Assembly (NCBI GenBank): GCA_029379385.1
Contig: CM055606.1
Coordinates: 868,001 to 932,000, forward strand
Direction of reading: 5' to 3'
Source of the DNA: Quillaja saponaria
Taxonomy: Eukaryota; Streptophyta; Magnoliopsida; Fabales; Quillajaceae
Length of the DNA: 64,000 nt
Shown here: positions 54,250-64,000 of the stretch, one piece after another
How positions within the stretch are numbered: the stretch's first letter is position 1
Layout: every line of letters begins with the position of its first letter
Position numbers and translations under genes: made by a program
Notes under the pieces: generated by a model
The model's database searches: none
Seen by the model: the letters and a program-made list of their open reading frames with translations, nothing else
Told to the model about the DNA's origin: nothing

Positions 54250-57200
54250 TTACTTTCCATTCTTCTTCCCTGCATTTCCAAGATCTCTTTTTCAGTGAGA
54301 AATACTAAAATCATTCGTATAGTGTTAAAATGTAATGCCTTCCTAAGTCATTAATTTTGCTTGCATAGCTTTTCCTTAAAGATATAAAATGATTGCCTAG
54401 CCATGTTGTCACACAATCAATTGCTTCTTTCCTTAATAATTGGAGTTTGGGACTGGAAGTTCAAATCGTAGATCTATGAAAGACAGATAGTTTATGAAGG
54501 CTGAGTGTGCGAAATCTAAGATAATGAGCTCATAGTGATAACAGTGTTACTAATGGATGCTGAAACATATTTGGCATGGTGAATCTGAAATATTCAAAAT
54601 TTTAGTAATACTGCTTCTTATACGTACCTCTTTGAAACCAAGATCTTCGTACTGTCTGACGGATGTGTCGCTCATGTCGTTCTAAGAGTTCGTCTACAGC
54701 ATGCATTCGAGATAGAAGGGGTCCTGAAAATTCCACCATCTCTGATGGATCTTGATAACTCTGTCATAAACAACAGTCACAAGTTTCATGAGATAATGTA
54801 GTAAATGAGAGTTACATATTACACAAACGCACAAGTATGAAATGTCAGATTATGTTATTCTATCTTATGAATGACACAACTACAATCTACACTCAGGCAC
54901 ATTTTGTTCTCCAAAAATGTTAAAGGCATGGAATCATTATATGCTTCAAGGAAATACTGTGATATACTTGTGCTAACATTTTGGTTCTATTATGACATGT
55001 CAACTCCTATTTCATGACCTAGTCCAGTTGATGCACATATAAATCCTATCATCCTATTTTGAATAAAATGAGAGAATAAAACATCTAAGGGACCTGAAAA
55101 TGGTTTCGACTGAATTCCTCTCCCTATTGTCACTGAAAATGTAAAGAAAAGAGGTGACTTTACTTGAGTAAGTCATCTATGCAGATATTAACCAACCAAA
55201 GTCTACCAACATTGTCAATATCTCAATTTTTCTAAATATCTATTTATCAAATCCAATTCTGTTATCATGACAATTTCTAACATCCTTCATGCAAATAGTA
55301 TACACATACACAGCCCCCTCCCTCCTATCTTTAAAGTTCCAGAATCTGAAGAAATTGAGGTCTCAAATTGAATACCAAAACAACATTAAGTAGTTAGAAA
55401 ATTACCAGGTTACTTCTCTTAGATGACATTTCCTCTCTTTGATAAAGTGCCATAGACAGCTCCTGTGAGTGGTACCCATCAGAAGCATCAAACGAACCAG
55501 GTCGATCAAACTTGCCCCATTGATTGTGCACTGCAAGCTTTGCAATTTCATACGAATCCTGGCCTCTAGGGTTGGTGCAGCCACCAGACATGTCCCTACT
55601 TTCCTTCCTTTGTGAGTCAACATTGTTCTTAGAGTTTAATGAAGAAGGTTCTATTGGATTGAAAATGTGTCCTCTTGAAATAGACCGAGTATGAGATTTG
55701 ATGGAAGCATCATCTTTCCGCCTTTTAGCCCATGCAAAGCCACTAGACGTTGAAACTTGTAATGGGCCAGAAAAGGGAATTTCTCCTTGAGATGCATTCT
55801 TTACATGGGAAGCATCTTCTAGTTTACCAATTGATAACTTTCGAGTCTCAGCAGTAGTGGCATTATCTTCCTTAAGACTATGTACAGAATTACCATTACA
55901 CTTCTGACGGTCCCGAGTTTGAGTTGCCAAATCCTGTAAGACAAGGTTAAGGTGATCAATGAGATTTAACCCTCCTTTGTCACTGGAGCATATACTTTGT
56001 ATTTTACAAGCATGCACACACAGACATAGACACATACACAGACCTCTGCTGGTGCTAGTTTACAGACTCCGAGTGGTTTTCTTGTTGTCTTTCTTGTTTC
56101 AAGTCCACGAACTCTTCCAGCAGCTTTTTTCCTGAAAGTTTAGCACCAATATTATCTCAATAGTGAAAACAAAATGGAAACTCCAAAAAAGTAAATTACT
56201 CCAGTGCACACATTACTGTTCACAGGGTCAAATCTTCTTCAGCCCCCAGTGAACCAACCATAATAGAAAAAAGTATAATATCTGAACATAATGAAGTAAA
56301 ACCTGACAACTTGCCCACCATCTTAAAGCCCAATTAGGAAATATTCTAGTGGTTAATTAAGTTAGGTGCATTCAAGTGGCATCTGAAAGATAAAGACTAA
56401 TCTAACTTTCCTGAGCATTCTAATGGCAAAATCTAGATCCAATCGAATTCATTGAAATTGGTTCTGTTTTCCATGTATATCCTGTGGCACAGGCCAAGAG
56501 AATCAGAGTACCCCAAGCCAAAACTATTATCACATGCACTCAGTTCCTCATGATGGAAGCACCAGATACTTAGATAAACAAAAACTGTGTTCTAAATCCC
56601 AACTACTCCTGCCACTTTGACACTGAGATCTCACCTCATTGCCTCTTCCCTATGTTTTGCATCAATCTCCTTGCTAGGTGGATAAACTGGCAAGCTTGAT
56701 GGGTCACAAGCATAAGGCTTCATCTTGAAATACTGAAAGAGGAAAACGACGATATCAGAAGAATTCTAATAATAAAATAATGCTTCACATACTTATTAAG
56801 TTTAGTATTCAGATCCACTTGGCCAATTAAAACAAATATTGAATTACTATGGGAAGCTGCAGCAAAAGAGAACTTGATAAAACAAATTCTTTTTTATGGA
56901 CACCAAGGATTTCAAAATAGTGACTTAAAGAAGCATCTTTTAGAAACTCCAACAAAAAGGGGAAAAAGGGTAAATGTAACCTGCAATAATACCTCAGATG
57001 AAAGAGCAGACGAGGCAGTCCCACGTTTGTATGGTTCTACAGAAAGAAGAGTTTCTAGTAAATTCACATTTGCAGAAGGCAAATTTTTAAAGGTCTCGCG
57101 GAGACAACTATCATATGGTTGCTGTGGTTTAAACAGAGTTGCATGAGGAAGTCTGGACTTTTTCCAGTATTCATCAGGTGGGGAGCCGCATAGCTTAAAG

Positions 57201-60086
57201 ATTTTGTGTAATTGTTCAACCTGCAAGTAAAACAAGAGTCCATCTATGAGAGCTCCATAGCAGAAAAGTTAAACAGAACGAGACTGTCCTATCATGTGTA
57301 AAATTCAATATAAATATATAATGGATTATATTTAGGATTCCGGTATTGTCAGAGGGGGAGGTAATGTGAGGCTTCAAAGTCCAAGTCACCAAAGAGTAAG
57401 ACTTACACTAGATGGGAACTAAAGACATTTTCTTAAGAGGAATGCAGTAAAGAATGTAGATAAAAGTAGGGACAGTTTTAGCTGGTAAGTTATATTTCTC
57501 AGGAATCAGATGAAATCATCCTATTGAAATATTATATTCAGTTGAAAAAAACAAATGCTAGCACCGACAACTACTATTGTCTCATTATATTTTAATAGCA
57601 AAAGCATCTGTGTAAGACAAAATTATGTTAATAAGCAGTTGAAACCAGATTCCATTTCCAAAACAATATATAATGTTATGGTACCACAGGGAGAAAAGAA
57701 GGATTAGAGTTTGAAACGGGTGATGAATTGTTATTAAGCTGAACTTTGTTTGCAATAATGCTAAAAAATCCATTCTCGTTATAATCAGCATCACAATTAT
57801 CGTTTGTTTCATTATCAACATCACTGTTACATATCATATCAATTTCTTTTGATCAGTCATTGTCATGGGAGTGCAATGACATGCACCGGAGAACTAATTG
57901 ATCCACACTAGCTTGTTAACTATGAGTCTCTTGTACAAGGACAATAACTTTCTAGCAGAAGTTATGTCACCTTCTACACTTATACTAATGTCCTTCGTTA
58001 CAGAGATCTAAAACACCACCGTTGGTATTAATGGCAGAGATGCAAGTACATTGGAAGGGTTATTACCTCTGTCCTCCCTTGAAGGATAGGTTTCCCAACA
58101 AGCAGTTCTGCAAATACACACCCAACACTCCAAATATCTACAGATGCTCCATAATCTGTTGACCCAAGCAAAAGTTCAGGAGGACGGTACCATAACGTGA
58201 CAACACGACTGGTTAGTGGATGTCTCTGCCCAGAAGTACAGAAGTTTGCCAATCCAAAATCAGCCACCTTTAGTACTCCTTCATTATTCACCAAAAGATT
58301 TGACCCTTTGATGTCCCTATGCATAACACCCCGCAAGTGACAATGCTCGATTCCAGATAACAATTGCTTCATATAGCATTTAATCTGTGCAACATAACGG
58401 CCTCACTATTAATATAAAAATTAAACAACTATGAACCGAATACTAATGGGTGATGATGGTAATAGTAAACAAGATTACTTTTATCACTAACTTCACAGCC
58501 TTTTCTGTTTTCCTAACTATTTTATGATATGCAAATTTTTTTTTTTTGAAGTGTTCGATCAAAGTTTATACCAGCATTTCTGGTAATAACCTTGGATAAT
58601 CTAATTATAATCATTCTGGCCACGCTAAATTACAGATAGAATAAGATATAGAAAATAGTATACAAATAAAAATCTTATTTCAGTCTGGTCTCAACAGCCC
58701 TTTCAGTGGAATCCTAGCATGCAAAGTCAAAAAGGCAAAGTAAGCTAACCTGTGACTCGCTGAATTTGATGTCAGGGCAAGACAAGAGTCCTGTAATGTC
58801 ATGTTCCATGTACTCGAACACAAGGTATATGCTACATGACAATCTGGAAGTAATTATGCCCTCCAGTTTTATGACGTTTGGATGGTCAAGCCTTCGGAGA
58901 ATCATTATTTCTCGTGCCATAAACCTAACACTTTCAGGCTCAAAATTATCGAAGCGCACCTTCTTCAGAGCAACTATCCTCCCTGTTTCAAGTTCACGAG
59001 CTCGGAAAACGCTACTATATGTACCCTGTCCAATCTAGTAATGCAGTTGAAATAGAATAATGGTACCATCAGACAAATGGGCCAAAAAAAAATTGGTAAC
59101 TTAGAATCTAGAGGCAATTCAAAGAATGCAAAATCAGGTCATACAACAATATAAAATAACTGAACAAGCAAATCATATGGAGATAAGGTGTGACAAAAGA
59201 GCCACGCAGTAAACCATGAAAAGGTTCCACACAAGTGTTTGAGCTTTTTATTGATTCAGAGTATGGGGTCCTTATAAGTTGGTCAACTTGTCAAGTATTG
59301 AGTAAGGAAGCAAAACATCATATTTCCATAGTTATAATGTCTGACAGATATTACATATCAAGAAAGCTTTTATAGAAATAGACGAGAACTGATATTTTTC
59401 TTCTAATGCCTGACACTGAACAATGGCAGACTTTCCAAAACTTCAGTATCTTAAGATATACATGATTTCGCCAGAAGAGTTGATTACCGTGATTTTTAAA
59501 TTTTCAACCATAACCAAAAAAGTTAAACTTCAAAAAACCCCTCCCTCTTCAAGCAAAAGAACCCTTTTAGGCAAATGAAAGCAAACGAGATAAATTTAAC
59601 CATATAATTCACTCAATGAACTTAAAAGAAAATTTAGAAATCAATTTGTAAATACAATACCATCAAAATTGAATCTTTTTAATAAGAAAATGAACTGGGA
59701 ATTATTCATATGATATGTATACGAACCTTTTCCAATTTCTCGAAGGCATCGCCTCGGAGGGGCACCCAACCCTGAATGGCTTCACCAGCTACGGCGCTGA
59801 GCCAAGCCGGCCAACCAGCTGCCACCTGCTCCCCCGCCACATACTTTTGCAAATTCCCCAATCTAAAGCTCAAAGAATCGCAACCCCCATTAGAACTCGC
59901 CCTTCCAGACTCACCCAACTCGCGTGCACTCAACCCCACCAACTCATTCTTCTTCTTCTTCTCCTTCTCCCCCAGCCCACCTATGCTCCGTCCCGAATTC
60001 CCCGCACCTGCATTTCCCTTAAACGCACCGGAGTGGTCGATGGCAGGTGTAACCGACACTGCCTGCTTCGAACTCACGCAACCCAT
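54250..60086 (-). CDS. CDK-like Ser/Thr kinase of the At1g54610 type, N-myristoylated (9 exons)
   Basis: Exons on the minus strand: 60086-59727, 59034-58750, 58384-58067, 57220-56993, 56732-56635, 56131-56044, 55933-55406, 54760-54628, 54269-54250. All introns are GT-AG, and the 2058 nt encode 685 residues. MGCVSSK offers Gly2 for myristoylation and Cys3 for palmitoylation, so plasma-membrane attachment is likely. The kinase domain (about 117-405) has the glycine loop GQGTYSSV (122-129), Lys144 in VALKK, a cyclin-helix counterpart (FEPESVRFMAREIMIL), HRDIKGSN with Asp239, DFGLA with Asp257 and LWYRPPELLL. The long serine-rich C-terminal tail ends in an arginine-rich helix (ELLERHERHIRQTVRRSWFQR) and GKKNGK. 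The family is plant-specific CDK-related kinases. Substrates, and whether a cyclin binds, are unknown. The start was chosen for the MGC motif. Confidence 0.95.
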
Positions 60087-60092
60087 TGATCA

Positions 60093-60116
60093 TCAGCCAC
60101 AGCAAAACAGACGCAT
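60093..60116 (-). promoter_or_regulatory. upstream ORF in the kinase leader
   Basis: An AUG at 60116 opens a seven-residue frame (MRLFCCG) that stops at 60093, only six bases before the main AUG and in the same frame. Such a short uORF would require leaky scanning and could lower translation. Its use depends on the transcript start. Confidence 0.5.
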
Positions 60117-60271
60117 ATGATCAACAAATCGGGGTGCGAATCTGAGTTCGACCCAGACCCGGCGATGAGTTGAATCGGGAAAATTTCCGCCGACCCAGAG
60201 GCTCAAGTCAGCTCAAACGGAAATTGCAGAGCAGGAATGATTCATCAGAAAGAGAGAAAGAGAAAATGGGG

Positions 60272-60278
60272 TTTTATA
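60272..60278 (-). promoter_or_regulatory. TATA box of the kinase gene
   Basis: TATAAAA lies on the minus strand about 186 bases before the start codon. That would put transcription start near 60245 and give a leader of about 160 bases, rich in GA further downstream. No other promoter element is clear. Confidence 0.6.
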
Positions 60279-60299
60279 CCACCCACCCAAACATCCAAA

Positions 60300-61040
60300 G
60301 CAATAGAATGTCTTGATTCTTGAATTGCTTTCTTTCACTTTCTTACTTTTCCTTCACTCATGCGACAATTGCGGGAGCTGGTGGGCGCAAGATTTTAATG
60401 AGCCTAACAAATAAAATCAGCGAAATCAACGGAAAGATTCAATTTTTTTTGTTGGTATGAAAAATGAAAAACATAAAAGTGGTTTTGTCTCTGACTTTTT
60501 ATGCTGTGTTTTTGTTTGGTTTTGCTATTCTGTTGTGAAAGGCTATACATTTATGAGGTTTTTGATTTTTGTATGTATGTGCTAAACAGAGCAACGGAAT
60601 GGGAGGGAAAGAGCTGACAAAACAGAAGCCTAGTCTATAACCTCATTCTTAATTGTCACGTTATTAGCGCGTGAGGTTATTTTAGATTTGTATTCTTTCA
60701 TACACTGATTTGGTTTTTGTTCACCCATGCTGGTGTATGTGTTGCTGGAAATTGTTTTATTTATTTTACTTATAATTAAATTTCGTAATAATTAAATTTG
60801 ACAAATTAATTGACTATATTATTCTTTCTATATTCGAAAATAAATTTTTGAAATCAAGAAGTCAAGGGAGAGACCATACGTTTTTTTTTTTTTTTTAGTT
60901 TAAATAGAGTATTTATATTAATTATCATTATAATCCAGATGTCCAAGGTCAACTCTATTGTATATTTTTTATGAATATAAAAAAATTATTTTTTACAAAA
61001 TTTCTAAGTTTTTTCTCATAATAAATAATAATAAAAATAA
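60300..61040. other. kinase upstream region
   Basis: AT-rich, without gene content. The segment 60947-61037 (GGTCAACTCTATTGTATATT onward) resembles the left end of the neighbouring MITE and may be a truncated copy of it. Confidence 0.5.
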
Positions 61041-61746
61041 GGGTCAATTCTATTTTACTTTCATGAATTATTATCTATTTTGTAACTATCTCTTTGAGGT
61101 TATAAACTATTTAAGTAGGCACACGATTCTCTTATTTGAAGTCATAAATAACAAATAACTCTAAATCATTTAAAATAGGTATAAAATCTAACAAATTAAC
61201 TTGAAAAATACTAAACTATCCTTATTATAAATTTTTTTATTTTATGTCTTTAACTTTTTTATCCCTTATTTCTTCTTTTACTAGCAATTAAATCTATATA
61301 TTTATCCAATTTTAGTATATTCTTTAATATGTAATACAATAATAAGAAAATAAAAATTTTGATAAGAATATTATCATTAAAACACAAATTGAAACAACAA
61401 CTTTAGTAATTTCTGTAAATGAGAAAACTAATATTAGTAAATCTATTAATTAATTAAAAATAAAATTTATCAATGATTCAATTATTATTTATGTGTGCTA
61501 AAATTGGATCAATATAAAGAATTTATTTTTATAGAAAATAAAAAGAAAAAGATGTAAAAATGAGAAGAAATTTTTTTCTAATGACAGTAATTTAGTCTTT
61601 TATAAATTAATTTTTTAGATTTAATGGTTAATTTTGATGGGTGGTGGTTATTTTTCAATTATAACTCAAATAAGAGGAATTATATACCTAATTCGATAGT
61701 TATTACAAAATGGGTGGTAGTTCATGGAATAAAATATAATTGATCC
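61041..61746. mobile_element. MITE with long terminal inverted repeats, TSD TAA
   Basis: The left end reads GGGTCAATTCTATTTTAC, then CATGAATTATTATCTATTTT. The right end, from the other strand, reads GGATCAATTATATTTTATTC, then CATGAACTACCACCCATTTT. Similarity continues for over 80 bases through TCTTATTTGA and GTTATAA-type motifs. TAA flanks both sides (61038-61040 and 61747-61749), as in PIF/Harbinger elements. The open frame at its left edge is not a gene. Confidence 0.75.
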
Positions 61747-64000
61747 TAAAAACAAATATAAAATAAAATAAAATATCATATTAGTTCATACTCTTTAATA
61801 TTCGTCTTAAACATTTAATTAGTGAAATAACCATATCAATGCTAGAAAATAAAATAAAAAACTTGATTAAGAAAAAAATAATGATGTATAAAAAAAATTG
61901 TCATGTCACTATTTTTCAGTGACTATAATCATTAATTTTTTTAATTGAGTGTCTAAAATGATATGAAAATAAATAAATAGTGTATTTTAAAAATAATGTT
62001 TAAGTTGATGTTCTCACATAATACCTTAACTTTTTAAATAATCAATAATCCACACATAAAAGTGAATAAAACAACTCATAAATTAAGAAAAATATATATA
62101 CACACAAATAATTGTGTAATTTAAACTTGAGATCACGTAATTTCAATATTTGTCTTAATCATTAAACTAAGAAATTATTGACTTACACATATGGTGTGGT
62201 TTAAATAATAAGATATGTTTGAATTTAGCCATTAAAAAATTTTATTATATCAGGAGTTCGGGGATAATAGTTATAAAAATTGAAAAAAAATAATCATAAA
62301 ATCTTGAACGTGATTGCACTCGCATTTCAAAGGTATAAGAATATTTGTTATAAAAAAAAAAGTTGACTTGAAAATTCTTTATTTTTATTTATTTCTGATT
62401 TTTAAATTTGATTGGACTGTTTCTTGCTCATAATTTAGTCCATCAAGACGCTTAACTTCTAACAGTTCCGTGGGTTTAAGGGCATTGTGGAATGTGGAAT
62501 GGCAAAAGAGAGAAAATAATTAAGAAAGAAAGAAAAGCAAGCAAATCAAAGTCAAACAGACTTCTGCCTTTCCAGAGCTGAGTTTCCTTTTAAACTTCTT
62601 TCCTCCTTTTCTTCTGTTTACTTTTACACAGACATTCAGCTTCTGACATTTTTGTTTTTTTTTTACTTTACTCCATCACTGTTATGGCCCACACATTGAG
62701 ATGATTTTGGATTAGGGCCCACTTAAGCATCTCTATGCCAGAGCTTTTTTTTTAATTTTTTTTTTCTTTTTACTTGTCAAGAAATGACTAGTTGAATGAA
62801 ACATTTTTAATCCAAAAACAATATTTCTTTTTAGAGTAATATTTTTTCATAAACAATGATATTTTTTAATAGGAAACCAATTGGATTTTAAGTAAAACTT
62901 AATTGATATTAAAAGGATTACAATGCATAAAAAAGATTATATTCTCGTCCTTTATAATTTATTGATATGACACTCAAATTTAAAATTTAAAAATTTAACA
63001 TTTTCATCCCTTTTATAAATGAAAAATGAACAATGTCAAAAAAATATTTTGAGACAAAAAAAAGTACTAAAGTTCTGATTCCATCTTAAAAGTGTCAAAA
63101 CTCATATTTTTTATTCTTCTATATTCAAATGAGTGCTGAGCACTTTTTTTTCTTCTTAATAGTTATATATTTTACCCATATATAAAGGTTTAACTTTTTC
63201 ATGACATTTGTTTAAAAAATATAAATCTAAGCACTTGTATTATATAAACATTTTTTTTTATTTTACTTTTTGAGAGAAAAAAACTAAGAAAGAGGGGATG
63301 AGAGCATCTTATTAATTTCATCTTATTTTTTATTAATGATTATATCATAAATTTATTTATTTTCTAAATTTATCTAATTTATTTTTAAAAAATTTCTACT
63401 TAGTTAATGTATTTTTTTTTATTTAAAAGAACTAAAATAGTACAAATATATTTCAATTTAAAGTATAACACATTTGAGAAAAAAAATATATTAAAAGTAT
63501 GACTTATTTGTCTTGTAAAATGATGTCATGCCTTATTGATTTTTAGTGGTACTAAGTTCTATTTATCTCCTTGAATCATTAGCACGAAATTTAATTTTAC
63601 TTACATATGTACAATATATATTTTTTCTATTTTATTAGACATAGAACTAAACAAATTAGGTAGCATAATGTATTGTTAAAAAAACAAAAACTAAAAGTAC
63701 AAGGTCAAGGCAATATATATATAAAATTAGAGTGTTTAGAACTCATTTTATAAATAAAATAATAATAATAAATTAAAAATATGTGTTTTTGATACTTTAG
63801 ATCAAACAGGACTTCTTAATGTTTCTTTTTTCTATATTTTATGTAACACCGTTAATTTTTCATTTCTTTAGAAAACGAGAGTGTAAAATTTTCTGAAATT
63901 TGAACTTTACTGTTATTTTAATAAATCTTAAAGGAGGGGACTAGAATTTACTCAAAAAATATGATGTGCAATTGGTTCATTCTTTTCATTTATAATATTT
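61747..64000. other. AT-rich intergenic region to the window end
   Basis: No gene is recognised. A less AT-biased patch at about 62455-62740 (AAGTCAAACAGACTTCTGCC, CTGAGTTTCCTTTTAAAC, TTAGGGCCCACTTAAGC) stands out from its surroundings. It could be promoter or leader sequence of a gene outside the window, but nothing proves that. Confidence 0.5.

Noticed and set aside
59715..60120. Plus-strand open frames opposite kinase exon 1
   Set aside because: They are antisense shadows of the MGC-starting exon, with no independent motif.
1..64000. CRISPR arrays, operons, phage or other bacterial systems
   Set aside because: Introns, plant gene families and plant transposons throughout show nuclear plant DNA. 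The tandem repeats have no spacer structure.

Overview
This is nuclear DNA from a flowering plant, most probably a eudicot. The signs are long AT-rich intergenic stretches, GT-AG introns, plant-only gene families (a class II formin with a PTEN-like domain, and a myristoylated CDK-like kinase) and a plant-type repeat load (Ty1/copia, Tat-like LARD, TRIM, RTE LINE, CACTA, Harbinger-like and hAT-like MITEs). I cannot name the species. No bacterial, CRISPR or operon-type system is present.

Layout. 1-1968: 3' end of a decayed Ty1/copia retrotransposon with its 3' LTR. 1969-6600: AT-rich intergenic DNA with a templated-filler duplication and an inverted repeat. 6605-14804 (+): an 18-exon gene for a 489-residue TPR-RING-LON-N protein (LONRF type). 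14805-16804: convergent 3' regions. 16805-37277 (-): a 17-exon gene for a 1559-residue class II formin (FH20 type), with about 15.8 kb of introns that hold an RTE LINE with a complete TRIM inside it, Harbinger-like MITEs, a second small TRIM-like unit and tandem repeats. 37278-43932: formin promoter, then AT-rich DNA with MITEs. 43933-51461: a CACTA-type transposon holding a small LTR retrotransposon, which itself holds a complete GC-rich LARD with 5-bp target duplications (three levels of nesting). 51462-54249: intergenic DNA. 54250-60086 (-): a 9-exon gene for a 685-residue CDK-like Ser/Thr kinase with an MGC acylation motif. 60087-64000: its promoter and AT-rich DNA with a MITE.

The three genes are ordinary single genes and do not form a pathway. 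The exon models were built by hand from open frames, GT/AG sites, phase agreement and recalled family sequence. Every junction keeps the frame, and the totals (1470, 4680 and 2058 nt) are multiples of three that end in a stop. The most unusual structures are the three-level transposon nest, the TRIM inside the LINE, an in-frame retainable intron inside the RING finger, and two candidate start codons for the LONRF gene. Protein functions are inferred from family knowledge, and no database was searched.
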